Assembly: GCF_012911875.1 (NCBI RefSeq) | Contig: NZ_JAAXKZ010000013.1 | Coordinates: 1-64,000, forward strand | Source: Pseudonocardia bannensis | Lineage (GTDB): Bacteria; Actinomycetota; Actinomycetes; Mycobacteriales; Pseudonocardiaceae | Length of the DNA: 64,000 nucleotides | Direction: 5' to 3' | Shown here: positions 21,522 to 30,602 of the stretch, one piece after another | Numbering within the stretch: the first letter of the stretch is position 1 | How the letters are laid out: the number at the start of each line of letters is the position of its first letter | The notes under the pieces: model-generated | The model's database searches: none | Told to the model about the DNA's origin: nothing | The model's input: only the letters and a program-made list of their open reading frames with translations | Position numbers and translations under genes: made by a program

Positions 21522-22205
21522 TCACCAACGGTGGGCACTCCGGTAGAGCGCCACCGCCTCGAGTTGCGAACCGACCTCGAGCTTGGTGAGCACAGCCCGG
21601 ATCTGGGTCCGGACGGTGGCGAGGGAGACGACGAACTGATCCGCGACCGCCTGGGCGCGGCGGCCGCGCGCCAGCTCGGCGAGCACCTCGCGTTCGCGCT
21701 GAGTGAGCCGGTCGAGCTTCTCCGCGATCGCGCTCTTCTCGGCCTCACGATCGTGGTGCAGATCGATGAAATGCTGCCGGCGTGCCTCGCCCATCACCTC
21801 ACGGCCGGCTGCAGCGTCCCGGACCGCGCGCAGCAGCGTCGGGAAGGGAGCGTTCTTGGGCACCCAGGCCAACGCCCCCGCCTCCAGTGCGGCCCCGATA
21901 CGGCCGTGGTCGGCGCTGCCGGACAAGACCAGGATCCGCCAGCCCCATGAGCCCAGAGGCTCGACCAGGTCGATCCCGTCGATCCGGTTGCCGTGGCGGT
22001 CGCGGCCCAGGTCGAGGTCCAGCAGGGCGAGCCCGGCAGGCAGGGCGGCGGCCTCGGCGAGGATGGCGTCGACGCTCCGGGCACCGCAGTGGTACGCCTG
22101 CATGCCCTCGGCACGCAGGCTCAACGCCAGGGACGTCCCGACCAGTTGGTGGTCATCGACGATGAAGACGGGCAGGTCCGAGGCACCGGGTGACGATTCG
22201 GTCAT
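21522..22205 (-). CDS. NarL/LuxR-family response regulator
   Basis: A 227-aa protein. Receiver domain about 10-130 with acidic pair D17/D18, likely phospho-acceptor D63 in LLDLDLG, and a conserved lysine in WVPK. C-terminal HTH about 160-220 ('LTQREREVLAELARGRRAQA', 'VSLATVRTQIRAVLTKL'). The ATG at 22205 is used because an upstream GTG lies in poor-coding sequence. No sensor kinase is adjacent, so it may be an orphan. It lies between the diaminobutyrate operon and the DUF5130 gene and is a candidate regulator of nearby surface genes (inference). Confidence 0.9.
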   Translation of the reverse strand: MTESSPGASDLPVFIVDDHQLVGTSLALSLRAEGMQAYHCGARSVDAILAEAAALPAGLALLDLDLGRDRHGNRIDGIDLVEPLGSWGWRILVLSGSADHGRIGAALEAGALAWVPKNAPFPTLLRAVRDAAAGREVMGEARRQHFIDLHHDREAEKSAIAEKLDRLTQREREVLAELARGRRAQAVADQFVVSLATVRTQIRAVLTKLEVGSQLEAVALYRSAHRW

Positions 22206-22353
22206 GACGTCGATCAGCTGGCGCCGCCAAGCACCGCCAGAGGTGGAAGCACCCAGACATCGCAGCATGTACTGCACCGAACAGCCCACATGCTACAACC
22301 ATATGGGGTCTGACAAGTCGGAGCGTATCGAAACAGCCGACCGGGTTGCGGCG

Positions 22354-22857
22354 TCAGCGGGTGCGGGCCCGGCCGCCCGCCTGGTCGGCCAGCATGCGCA
22401 GACCGCTGAGCAGCCCGCCCAGCAGGTCGCCCTCCCTGAACGATGCGACCATGCTCATCACGGCCAGCTTCGCGCCGCGGTCGGGCAGGCGCAGCCGGGC
22501 CTCGGGGCCGGTCAGCACCTCCACCACCCGGTGCTCCGGGTCGACCGCCACCATCACGGCCTCCGCGGAACCCTCGAGCTGGTCGTGCAGCTGGGCGACC
22601 CGCTGGTCGGGCTTGTCACCCAGGTCGCCGAGGTAGACGCTGAATCGCAGGCCCGTCTCGCGGCTCGCGAGGGTCAACGCCTCGTCGAGGCGGGAGAGCT
22701 GAACCGGGCTGAACGGCTGGTCGGCGCGGGAGAGCTCCTGGAACACCTCGGCCGTGGAGACCCGGCCGGAGGAGGTGACAACCGAACCCTCCGGCAGGTC
22801 GTTCGGGTCGATCTCGGCCAGCGCGCCGCCGTGTCCGCCGTGCTCACCAGTTGCCAC
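22354..22857 (-). CDS. DUF5130 family protein (Rv2468c-like)
   Basis: 167 aa from the GTG at 22857, with a GGGAGGTG ribosome site upstream. The sequence 'LDEALTLASRETGLRFSVYL' followed by GDLGD, and 'VEVLTGPEARLRLPDRGAKL' followed by AVMSMVASFREGD, matches the actinobacterial DUF5130 group, which has a TPM-like fold. The length equals that of M. tuberculosis Rv2468c as I recall it, whose gene neighbours Rv2467 (pepN). Function unknown. Its start overlaps the end of the small membrane protein gene upstream, so the two are co-transcribed. Confidence 0.8.
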   Translation of the reverse strand: MATGEHGGHGGALAEIDPNDLPEGSVVTSSGRVSTAEVFQELSRADQPFSPVQLSRLDEALTLASRETGLRFSVYLGDLGDKPDQRVAQLHDQLEGSAEAVMVAVDPEHRVVEVLTGPEARLRLPDRGAKLAVMSMVASFREGDLLGGLLSGLRMLADQAGGRARTR

Positions 22858-23092
22858 GGGCACCTCCCCGACCACCGGCCGCAGCCGCATCCGACCCGGG
22901 CTCGTCGTGCGCAGGCGGAAGCCCCGCACCCTCCGGGTTCGCCGTCCACCACATGGGCTCGTAGGACCACGGCTGACCGGCCCGGTACCGCGGGCGGCGC
23001 GCCATCTTGGGCGCCATCACCAGGAGGGCGATCAGCAGGTACAACGCCAGCGGCGGCACGACGAACAGCAGCACCGTCTCCACCATGCTCAC
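22844..23092 (-). CDS. Small single-pass membrane protein
   Basis: 82 aa from the GTG at 23092 (ATG two codons later also possible). One N-terminal membrane helix (about 5-27, 'VETVLLFVVPPLALYLLIAL') and a short cytoplasmic tail with 'YRAGQPWSYEPMWWTANPEG' and a Gly/Ala-rich end. Its last 14 bases overlap the start of the DUF5130 gene, showing translational coupling. No ribosome site is evident. Unknown function, probably a conserved partner of the DUF5130 protein. Confidence 0.65.
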   Translation of the reverse strand: MSMVETVLLFVVPPLALYLLIALLVMAPKMARRPRYRAGQPWSYEPMWWTANPEGAGLPPAHDEPGSDAAAAGGRGGARGNW

Positions 23093-23153
23093 AGGAGAAA
23101 CCTAGCCGACCCGGATCACCGTCGGGCCACCAGGTCGGCAGGCGTCGACCACC

Positions 23154-23309
23154 CCACCCGGCCACGACCTCGAGCTGCGCACCCAGGGCCAGGAGCAGGG
23201 CGTCGTCGCCGGGGCGGCCGACGAGCTGGACGGCCGCCGGCAGCTCCGGGCCGTCCGGTGTGTCCGTCTCGTCCCGAGCCCAGGCCACGGGCAGGCTGAG
23301 CGCCCTGCC
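23154..23309 (-). pseudogene. Amidase C-terminal fragment
   Basis: A short minus-strand stretch translates as 'RALSLPVAW...GPELPAAVQLVGRPGDDALL' followed by LALGAQLE, the characteristic C-terminal part of amidase-signature hydrolases. The catalytic Lys/Ser/Ser region is absent and no start or full frame exists, so it is a remnant. It abuts a PAP2 fragment on the opposite strand. Confidence 0.6.
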
Positions 23310-23326
23310 CCGTTCCCGCCACCACC

Positions 23327-23695
23327 GGGTCCGGCGCCAGCAGCGGCTCGGCCTCCACGGGCACCGGGTGCACCATCGACGGCGACTTCGCCTTCCCGAG
23401 CGGGCACGCCGGTGCTGCGGGCGCGTTGGGCCTGGTCGCCGCGCCGCTGCTGGTGAGTCTGCTGCGGCCCGAGCCACGAGTCGCGGCCGTCGCCCTGGTG
23501 GCCGACACCTCGCTGACCGGAGCGGGCATGGCGCTCACGCTCGTCGCCGAGGACATCCACTATGCCACCGACACGGTCGGCGGGCTCAGCATCGCGGTGG
23601 CCGTCGTGCTGACCACGGCGCTGATCGACGACCGATTCGCCGAACGGCGGCCACCGACCTGGCCGCGGTCGCCGAACTCACCGGGTCGGACCTGA
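23327..23695 (+). pseudogene. PAP2 phosphatase fragment
   Basis: Plus-strand frame with 'DFAFPSGHAGAAGALGLVAA' and further on EDIHYATDTVGG, the second and third motifs of PAP2 lipid-phosphate phosphatases (PSGH and HYxxDxxxG). The first motif (KxxxxxxRP) and the N-terminal helices are missing, and the upstream frame is Ser/Gly-rich noise. It is a truncated remnant rather than an active enzyme; an internal GTG at 23426 could still be translated but would lack PSGH. Confidence 0.6.
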
Positions 23696-23925
23696 GGGAG
23701 CGGCCACCGCAACGACATCCACTTGCCGACGTCCTGCGAGTGTCGAAGCCTCGCGGCGCGACGAAACGTTCGACGACCCGCCAGCGAAACCTTCGGTAAG
23801 GGTCTGGCGCGCCTCGGAGCAGCTGTTCATCGCTGAGTCGTGAACGCGGTAGCACCGCCATAGCAGTCCAACGACCGGTTCACCCCACAACTCACTGAGT
23901 ACGACATTGCAGAGAGGGAGCTACT

Positions 23926-24594
23926 GTGATCGCTCACGTGTTCACGAAGGCACTCAAACCGCCCTATGTGTGGGCACGGGAAGCGGTCATCGACATCGTG
24001 TTTGAGAGGCGTTACGGCGTAAAGACCTCGGGCGAGGTCAGTTTGGAAGAGCTCGGGCTGCACGGAAAGGAGCGCCGGGACTACCTTCCGTCCGGTATCC
24101 TTACACTACGGCGAATGCTTCCCGTCAAGTCGGTCACACCTGAGGACGTCTTCATCGACTTCGGATCGGGCAAGGGCAGGGTCGTGCTCCTGGCTGCGCT
24201 CGGCTACCCATTCCGCCGGGTCATCGGAGTGGAGATCTCTGAGCGACTTCACAGGATCGCTCAGCAGAATCTGCAGCGCAACAGAGATCGGCTCCGATGC
24301 CGGGACGTCGAGCTCATTCACTCGGATGTACTCGACTTCAGCATCCCGGACGATGTCACCATCGCCTTCTTCTACAACCCCTTCGGCGGCAGGACGTTCG
24401 AGACTATCGTCGACCATCTCCTGGCCTCGGTGGACCGCAACCCTCGACCATTGAGGATCATCTATGGAAACCCGGTCGAGGAGAGTGCCTTGCTCGCCAC
24501 CGGACGAGTGCGGCAGACCGGCGCCGTTCGCGGGCTGCGCCCCGGCTCTGAGTGGGCACGGTCCAACGCCTTCCGGATATACGCCATGAACTGA
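23926..24594 (+). CDS. Class I SAM-dependent methyltransferase-like protein
   Basis: 222 aa from the GTG at 23926, with GGGAG seven bases upstream. Motif I is 'VFIDFGSGKGRVVLLAALGY' (about 75-94), followed by an acidic residue in IGVEIS, and an NPF-like catalytic strand 'AFFYNPFGG'. The motif is close to that of small methyltransferases found in polysaccharide loci, which may methylate a sugar or a cap. It lies at the left border of exopolysaccharide cluster 1 and has lower GC than the flanks. Substrate unknown. Confidence 0.75.
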   Translation: MIAHVFTKALKPPYVWAREAVIDIVFERRYGVKTSGEVSLEELGLHGKERRDYLPSGILTLRRMLPVKSVTPEDVFIDFGSGKGRVVLLAALGYPFRRVIGVEISERLHRIAQQNLQRNRDRLRCRDVELIHSDVLDFSIPDDVTIAFFYNPFGGRTFETIVDHLLASVDRNPRPLRIIYGNPVEESALLATGRVRQTGAVRGLRPGSEWARSNAFRIYAMN

Positions 24595-24878
24595 GTGAGG
24601 GAACTGCCGGCGCACGATCGGGCGGTGAATCCAGCTCTCGTCTGTGGTGCGAACACCTCCGATGCGGTCGCGCCACGATTCCGGGTGCCGACCGGCCCGC
24701 AGGGCCACCGATCACGACATCAACGCAGGCGGCGGCTCGTCACGCTGTCCATCCCACCGTTGTGGCAGCGTACTCGGACAAGGAGGGCGGGCCGCCGACG
24801 TTCACGGGTCGCGACGCCACCCCGCCTGTGAGCGTTCCTCAACCTTGGGCCAGAGGTTGCGCGTCGACACTCGTTGGA
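24595..24878. other. Short gene-free stretch between convergent genes
   Basis: About 280 nt between the methyltransferase and ugd stops. One frame reads 'ARHAVHPTVVAAYSD', which hints at a recombinase or topoisomerase-IB remnant but is too short to call. No strong hairpin seen. Confidence 0.4.
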
Positions 24879-26222
24879 TCACGCAAGGGTCCTGCGATTC
24901 AGGGTGCGTCCTACGCCCACCCAGTAGAAGCCAGCCCGCCGTACAACATCCGGGTCCAGCAAGTTCCTGGTATCGATGATGACGGGACGCCGCACGATCG
25001 TTGCGAGATGCGGCCAGTCGAGACTCCGGAAGTCCGCCCATTCGGTCAATATCACGATCGCGTCAACGTCCTTGGCGACGAGATACGGGTCATCCACCAG
25101 TACAACGCCGGGGGTGTTGATTCTGGTGTCAGCCGGAAGTGCGGGGTCATAGGCGATCAGTTCTGCGCCGGCCTGACGCAGTTGGGCAACGACGGCAAGG
25201 GCAGGCGAACCGCGCAGGTCGTCCGTCCCCGCCTTGAATGTGAGCCCGAGGACAGCCAACCGCTTCCACCTGAGGGAGCCGGTTCGCTTGCCAGTGACCG
25301 CTTCGCGAACCTTGTCAACCATGCGCTGATACTGGCGGATATTCGTATCGATCGTAGCGCGCAGTAGTCGAAACTCGAAGTCGACAGCGTCCGCAACCTG
25401 CAACAGCGCTTGGGTGTCCTTCGGCAGACACGATCCACCCCAGCCGGGCCCCGGCGACAGGAATGCCTGCCCGATCCGCCGATCGTACCCAATTCCCTCG
25501 GTCACATCGACAATGTCCGCATTCAGTCGCTCACACAACTCAGCGATCGCATTGACGTAGGACAGTTTCATCGCCAAGAAGCAGTTGGCCGCATACTTGA
25601 CCATCTCGGCACTCGCCGCATCGGTGAGGACGGTGGGCGCACCCAACCGAGCGTAGAGCGCCGCAACGCGCTCTGCGGCATCCGAAACATCCGATCCGAC
25701 GACAACCCTGTCAGGGTTCAGAAAGTCCCGTACCGCACAGCCCTCCCGGAGAAACTCCGGATTACTGACGACAGGAATATCCGATCGCATGAGCAGTTCG
25801 GTGGCTCGTTCCGCGGTGCCTACCGGAACCGTTGACTTGTTGACCAGCACACAGCCGGAGGGTAGCTTCTCCCGAAGCTCTTCCAGTACCGCCTCAATCG
25901 CTTCGAGATCAGCGACTCCGCCAACACCCATCGGCGTCGGCAGGCAAAGGAATATAACCTCGACCGGCTTTGCATCTGCCGCCAGTTCATCCAAAGCCCC
26001 AGTCGCACCCACGACGAACGACAATCGGCCGGCAGCGACGCCTTCAGCCACCAAACCCGCAAGTCCGGGCTCGCGGATGTCGATTTCACCGGCCTGCAAT
26101 CTGCCAATCTTGTCCTCATCGAGATCTGCGCACACTACCCGATGACCCAACGACGCCATGCACGCAGCGGTCGTCAGTCCGACGTAACCCGCGCCCACCA
26201 CAGCGATCCGACGTACGAACAC
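24879..26222 (-). CDS. ugd: UDP-glucose 6-dehydrogenase (copy 1)
   Basis: Oxidises UDP-glucose twice with NAD+ to UDP-glucuronate. 447 aa from the GTG at 26222, which matches the GTG-TTC start of the second copy at 61605. GxGxxG lies in VVGAGYVGLTT (10-15 for the glycines), K209 and N213 in EMVKYAAN, and catalytic Cys265 in GWGGSCLPKD. An ATG further upstream (26249) would add a low-complexity tail. It is the first gene of cluster 1 on this strand and supplies the hexuronic acid precursor. A UDP-GlcNAc or UDP-ManNAc substrate is not excluded. Confidence 0.93.
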   Translation of the reverse strand: MFVRRIAVVGAGYVGLTTAACMASLGHRVVCADLDEDKIGRLQAGEIDIREPGLAGLVAEGVAAGRLSFVVGATGALDELAADAKPVEVIFLCLPTPMGVGGVADLEAIEAVLEELREKLPSGCVLVNKSTVPVGTAERATELLMRSDIPVVSNPEFLREGCAVRDFLNPDRVVVGSDVSDAAERVAALYARLGAPTVLTDAASAEMVKYAANCFLAMKLSYVNAIAELCERLNADIVDVTEGIGYDRRIGQAFLSPGPGWGGSCLPKDTQALLQVADAVDFEFRLLRATIDTNIRQYQRMVDKVREAVTGKRTGSLRWKRLAVLGLTFKAGTDDLRGSPALAVVAQLRQAGAELIAYDPALPADTRINTPGVVLVDDPYLVAKDVDAIVILTEWADFRSLDWPHLATIVRRPVIIDTRNLLDPDVVRRAGFYWVGVGRTLNRRTLA

Positions 26223-27316
26223 TTCAGAACAGTCCCTTCGCATACCCATCGTCGAGCTCTTTGCACAGCTGCACACCGCAGCGAGAGTGAATGTCGGCCG
26301 AGTGCATGTGCAGGAAACCGGTGTCGGCCTCCGGTCGGGATGACCGTTCCACGGAAGACCCCCTTGGCGGCAGGCGAGCGGCGCATCGATGTAGTGGCTT
26401 CGGGAGTGCTCGACCGCAGGCGATGATGCGTTACCGCTCGACCAGATCCGGGACTCACGAAGTGATCCAATTCAGCGATACGCGTTTCCCAAGGTGGATC
26501 CGCATGACCGTCGCGACACCGGACGTCGTGCCTGCGCACGTGGGCCGGCAGTGGTCTCAGCACGTCGGGCAGGACCGGGCGGCGCTGTTCGGCGCTTCGC
26601 ACGCCGGGCAGGTGGACGAGCAGACACACCGACCGGGCCGCTCGACCGGTGTGGAGGTCGCCGAGCGGCTGCGGGGCCCGACGATCAGGTCGTCCCCGGT
26701 CCTTGATGCGGGCACGCTCGGGGACTGCGGCCCGCTGGGATGCGAACTCGAACACCTTGCCCTCACGGGGTGAGGATCAATGTCGACCAGGCGGGACCGC
26801 CGACAGCCTTTGCGGGCTGGCTGAGGTGGGCTCGGGCGGTCGCGGCGTGGCTGCTCAGTGCACGTAACGGCACACGGCCTCGTAACGACCTCCGGTGCGT
26901 GTCGGGCGACACCGCCCGGCCGTCCTCGCAGGTCCGAGTCCAGCACTCGTCGTACCGCACTCGGACCCATCAGAGGAATCGTGACGTCGCGAAGGGGGCA
27001 GGTTGTCGGGCCAGGTCGAACAAGCGGCCACCCCGGGACGGATTCCGCTCCGGGCTACGGCACCAGCAGCGTTGCCATCGACCGAGCGCGGGACTGAGAG
27101 GTCGCACGCACAGGAGCCCTGCCCTCGGGTGGCTGACGGGCCGCGGGAGGGACAGCGCTGGTCCGTGACGTCAGTCGATGTGGCCTTCGGTCCAAGGCAA
27201 GTCGATTCGACTGTGATGTGATCGGCGGTTCGCAGGATTGCCGCCCATATCGCACTCGAAATCCATGCTGCCGCCGTGGCGCGCCCAACCGTCTTCGAGC
27301 AGAGGAGTTCAGCCGG
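26223..27316. other. 1.1-kb gene-free stretch in cluster 1
   Basis: Upstream regions of the divergent ugd and FemAB-like genes plus about 700 nt of unrecognised sequence. Frames of up to 193 codons exist but have no domain, signal or ribosome site. The minus strand around 26560-26970 has transposase-like flavour only; I cannot identify a family. Probably decayed mobile DNA. Confidence 0.45.
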
Positions 27317-28462
27317 ATGCCGGTCTCATCAGAACAGGATCTGTCGATAGAGGCATCACCTCGGCCTGACCCTGGGAAGCTGATCGAGTGGGATCGACTG
27401 GTGGCCGAAACACCCGGTAGCGACGTGACCCAGCTTTCCGGATGGGCGACCTTGCGCGCCACGACGGGCTACTCGCCCCTGTACATCCTCGCGACACAGC
27501 GTGGCCGAGTCCTTGGCGGCGCCCAGCTCCTGACCCGCCGGATTCCTGTCCTCGGCAGGATTGCGTACCTCCCGAACGGCCCGATCATCGACCCCTCTTC
27601 ACCCCATCCCGGGGATGTGCTGGCGAAGCTCTGCGCGGCGCTGGAAGCGGTGGGTCGGCACCGAGTCCGGATGCTGTTCGTACAGCCGCCGGACGGCGGT
27701 CAGGATGTCACGATCGAGCTCCTGCGTCACGGATTTCAATACTCGGAAGTCGGTATCGCACCAAGTGCAACACTCAGGATAGATCTCGAAAAAACCGAGG
27801 AGGAACTCTTCCGCAATGCGAATGCAACGCTCCGTCGGTGGACCAAGAGGTGGGCTGCACACGGCGTATCGGTGCGTCAAGGCGATGAATCCGATATTCC
27901 TAAGCTAGCAGAACTCGTTCATATCACCGCGGCACATCAAGGCTTCAAGCCCTTCTCCTCGAGCTATCTCTGTACGATGTACCAGGAGCTCGCGGCAGCC
28001 GGGCACATGGTGCTGTTCGCCGGCGAAGTGGATGGCCGTACTGTGGCAATCGACGGCCTCACTGGTTGCGGCGGTGTGCTGCACGCCCGACTCGGTGGCT
28101 TCGACCGATCTGCCGAAGCAACTCGCCTCAACGTCACCAGCGCCGTGCAGTGGAGGGCAATTCAGTGGGCAAAGGAGAACGGCTACCGCTGGTTCGATCT
28201 CGGAGGCATTAAGCAGGCGACGCTGCACGAACTGCTGTCGGGTCGCCCACCAAATCTGGACATGATGTCCGGCGGAGATCGGTTTAAGGTCAAATTCGGT
28301 GGAGCCCCCCACCGCTTCCCGCCGGCAGTCGAGTTGATCGCCTCACCGATCCTACGAAGGGCTCTCGAGCGGCTTCGCGGGTCGAGGGCTGGACGACGCA
28401 CTCTGGAACGAGTCAAGGCCTTGGCGCGAGGGGGTCGTATTCCGCGGTCCCCGGCGCCGTGA
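27317..28462 (+). CDS. FemAB/GNAT-like acyltransferase (copy 1)
   Basis: 381 aa from the ATG at 27317 with GAGGAG ten bases before it. It resembles the FemABX-like peptidyltransferase fold (two GNAT halves): 'LSGWATLRATTGYSPLYILA' with 'AYLPNGPII', then 'GRTVAIDGLTGCGGVLHARL' and 'AIQWAKENGYRWFDLGGI' followed by KQATLHEL. Family members transfer amino acids from aminoacyl-tRNA to peptidoglycan precursors or acylate glycans. In a polysaccharide cluster it probably decorates a sugar or lipid-linked unit (inference). Its TGA overlaps the alternative start of the beta-helix gene. Confidence 0.82.
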   Translation: MPVSSEQDLSIEASPRPDPGKLIEWDRLVAETPGSDVTQLSGWATLRATTGYSPLYILATQRGRVLGGAQLLTRRIPVLGRIAYLPNGPIIDPSSPHPGDVLAKLCAALEAVGRHRVRMLFVQPPDGGQDVTIELLRHGFQYSEVGIAPSATLRIDLEKTEEELFRNANATLRRWTKRWAAHGVSVRQGDESDIPKLAELVHITAAHQGFKPFSSSYLCTMYQELAAAGHMVLFAGEVDGRTVAIDGLTGCGGVLHARLGGFDRSAEATRLNVTSAVQWRAIQWAKENGYRWFDLGGIKQATLHELLSGRPPNLDMMSGGDRFKVKFGGAPHRFPPAVELIASPILRRALERLRGSRAGRRTLERVKALARGGRIPRSPAP

Positions 28463-28494
28463 TGGCTGCGCGACGGCCGCGAACGGGGACGACG

Positions 28495-29550
28495 ATGAGC
28501 AGGCGCAACCGGCCGGTCCGGCAGATCCTCGTCGTCTGTGCTGTCACGGCACTCGCGATCTCCGCCCTGCTGACGCTGTCGGCGCGCGACGAAGCAGGCA
28601 CGGCTGGCCCACCCACGGACTGTTGGCGGACCGTGAGAGACGCCGCATCCCTAGCGGATGCCGTGGCGGTCATCGAACCTTCCCAGAGGCTGTGCCTTGC
28701 CGGCACAGGCCTCGCCGATGTCACGCTGGCGCTTGACCGGTCCGGAAAGCCTGGCTCCCCAATCGTCCTGTCCGGCGCGGGCGCGGCATTGTCTGCAATT
28801 GCGATCAGTGCGGATGACATCGTCGTGCAGGATCTGACGATCGTCGGACCCGGCGGGATCAAGCTGCGCGGCAGCAGACTCACCGCTCAGGACAACACGA
28901 TATTAAGCGGCCACGGAGGAATCCTTTGTGAATGCGCAGATTCGGTAATCGAGCGCAACGAGGTCACCGGGGCAGACGGCGCAGGAATATACATCGTCGG
29001 CGAACAGATCACAGTGAACGGGAACACCATCAGTGGATCCGTGGCCCTCTCAAGGGATGCCGACGGCATCCGATTCTTCGGAACTGGACTGCGCATTGTA
29101 AACAATGTCATCCGTGATATAAAGGATGATGGATATCCCTCCGGAGATAGGCCGCATACGGACTGCTTCCAGACTTACGACAACGACAGTCCACCGACTT
29201 ACGACGTCATCATCGCGGGCAATCGGTGCACGAATGTCGACCATCAATGTTTGATTGCCACTGGCGATGAACGCCGAAACTCGGGCACTCCGGACGGTGT
29301 CAGGACAATCGTTTTCGAGGACAACACTTGCGAGGTAGAAGGCTCCCAGGCCGTGCTGCTCCGCGGATACCCGCACGTCAGCGTGCGCAACAACTCTCTC
29401 AATGCGACCTATCACGGGGTAGTGCTGACCGAAGGTTCGACTGACGTGACAGTTATTGGCAACGAGGTTGGTGGTGGTGCACAGATCTATTATCTCGACA
29501 GCGACTCAGAACCAGATTTCCGTGAGGCGAGAAACCGCGCCGTTCACTGA
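28495..29550 (+). CDS. Secreted right-handed parallel beta-helix protein
   Basis: 351 aa from the ATG at 28495 (GGGGA five bases upstream); GTG 28459 or ATG 28462 would overlap the FemAB stop and are alternatives. A Sec signal (about 9-32) is followed by many Asn-ladder repeats such as LTAQDNTILSG, DSVIERNEVTG, ITVNGNTISG and VSVRNNSLN. This fold is shared by polysaccharide lyases, glycoside hydrolases and C5-epimerases. It could cleave or epimerise the uronic-acid polymer outside the cell; no catalytic residue set could be assigned. Confidence 0.82.
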   Translation: MSRRNRPVRQILVVCAVTALAISALLTLSARDEAGTAGPPTDCWRTVRDAASLADAVAVIEPSQRLCLAGTGLADVTLALDRSGKPGSPIVLSGAGAALSAIAISADDIVVQDLTIVGPGGIKLRGSRLTAQDNTILSGHGGILCECADSVIERNEVTGADGAGIYIVGEQITVNGNTISGSVALSRDADGIRFFGTGLRIVNNVIRDIKDDGYPSGDRPHTDCFQTYDNDSPPTYDVIIAGNRCTNVDHQCLIATGDERRNSGTPDGVRTIVFEDNTCEVEGSQAVLLRGYPHVSVRNNSLNATYHGVVLTEGSTDVTVIGNEVGGGAQIYYLDSDSEPDFREARNRAVH

Positions 29551-29561
29551 GTAGGTGGTCG

Positions 29562-30602
29562 TCAGCAGAAGTAGCGGTACAGCAACGCCCCTGCACGCGT
29601 TGTGATTTCATCGGAAACTCCGTCCGCGACGAACAGCTTGGTGATTTCAGTCAGCAGATCGTCTGCCTCTGCATTCCTTTCTCGCTCACCTGAACTCAGC
29701 GTTGCAATGCGGCGCTCGAAGCTTGCCCACTTTCGTTTGTAGGCGACGAGCCCTGACTGTGTCAGATCACTGAGGCCCCAGTCGAGAAGACCCAGCCCTC
29801 GGTCCGTCGCCCATTGAATTGCAGCCCAGTGCACTGCATCATTCGGGCGCACCGATAGATACCCTGCGAGCGAAGCTCCAAACTTGTAGTACAACACATC
29901 CTGCCAGACGAGATAGATCGCGCCGGCGATCGGCCGACCCTCGAGGTAGGCAATCGCGGTCACGATAGCGTTGTCGGCAGCGAAGTTCTTCCACACCTGC
30001 TCGAAGAAGGCGAGTGGCTGGGCGAGCAGCCGATATTTGTGTCTACGCAACGCGACGTGCAGGCCGTGATAGACGCGTACTGACTCGAGCGACGTACTCG
30101 TGACAACTCGTACCTCCTCCCGCTCTGCGGTGGCGATGTTTCGGCGAACCGATGGGTGGAATCGGCTGCGTAGCTCGTCCGGTGAAGGGCCCAGTGGCGT
30201 GCCGTGCCAGGCGGCTTCGCCCACTTCGGTGAAGCGCGGATCCGTGGTCGGAGCCGCGCCGTCTAGGCACCGCACCGTGAGGTGTGGACCTGCCGCCAGG
30301 GCCGGACCTGCCAGCACGGGCCACGTCGTGGGGTCTACGAGCGGTGGCTCCGCCCGATCGGAGAAAGGCAGGCTCAGCAACCGCTCGCCGCGGATGTCGC
30401 GCACGGGCACCCACGCGAATCCGCCCAACACTCGTCCATCGCTGTCGACTGCCAGTCGGCCCTCTGGTGTGAAGCCGTAGGTCTCGCAAATCGCGCTGAT
30501 CCACCCGGGCGCGGTGAAGAGACTGCCATGTGGCCCCGCAGCCAGCCCATGCCAGCAGGGATCCGTTCGGGGGTCGACTGCCACGACGTCGAGCGTGGTC
30601 AT
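29562..30602 (-). CDS. FemAB/GNAT-like acyltransferase (copy 2)
   Basis: 346 aa. Motifs typical of the CelD/FemAB-like GNAT group: 'HPSVRRNIATAEREEVRVVT' in the middle, then GRPIAGAIYLVWQDVLYYKFG and a 'AIQWATDRGLGLLDWGLSD' stretch, 'YKRKWASFERR' near the C-terminus. It differs from copy 1 in size and sequence, so it is not a recent duplication. Its ATG overlaps the preceding glycosyltransferase TGA (ATGA), marking translational coupling in the minus-strand operon. Likely adds an acyl or aminoacyl group to the polysaccharide or its precursor. Confidence 0.8.
   Translation of the reverse strand: MTTLDVVAVDPRTDPCWHGLAAGPHGSLFTAPGWISAICETYGFTPEGRLAVDSDGRVLGGFAWVPVRDIRGERLLSLPFSDRAEPPLVDPTTWPVLAGPALAAGPHLTVRCLDGAAPTTDPRFTEVGEAAWHGTPLGPSPDELRSRFHPSVRRNIATAEREEVRVVTSTSLESVRVYHGLHVALRRHKYRLLAQPLAFFEQVWKNFAADNAIVTAIAYLEGRPIAGAIYLVWQDVLYYKFGASLAGYLSVRPNDAVHWAAIQWATDRGLGLLDWGLSDLTQSGLVAYKRKWASFERRIATLSSGERERNAEADDLLTEITKLFVADGVSDEITTRAGALLYRYFC

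Noticed and set aside
24700-24790. Possible topoisomerase IB or integrase C-terminal remnant
   Set aside because: Only about 15 residues look similar; too short to support.
26291-26773. 160-codon frame and opposite-strand frames in the 26-27 kb gap
   Set aside because: Faint transposase-like flavour on the minus strand, but no family motif that I could name.
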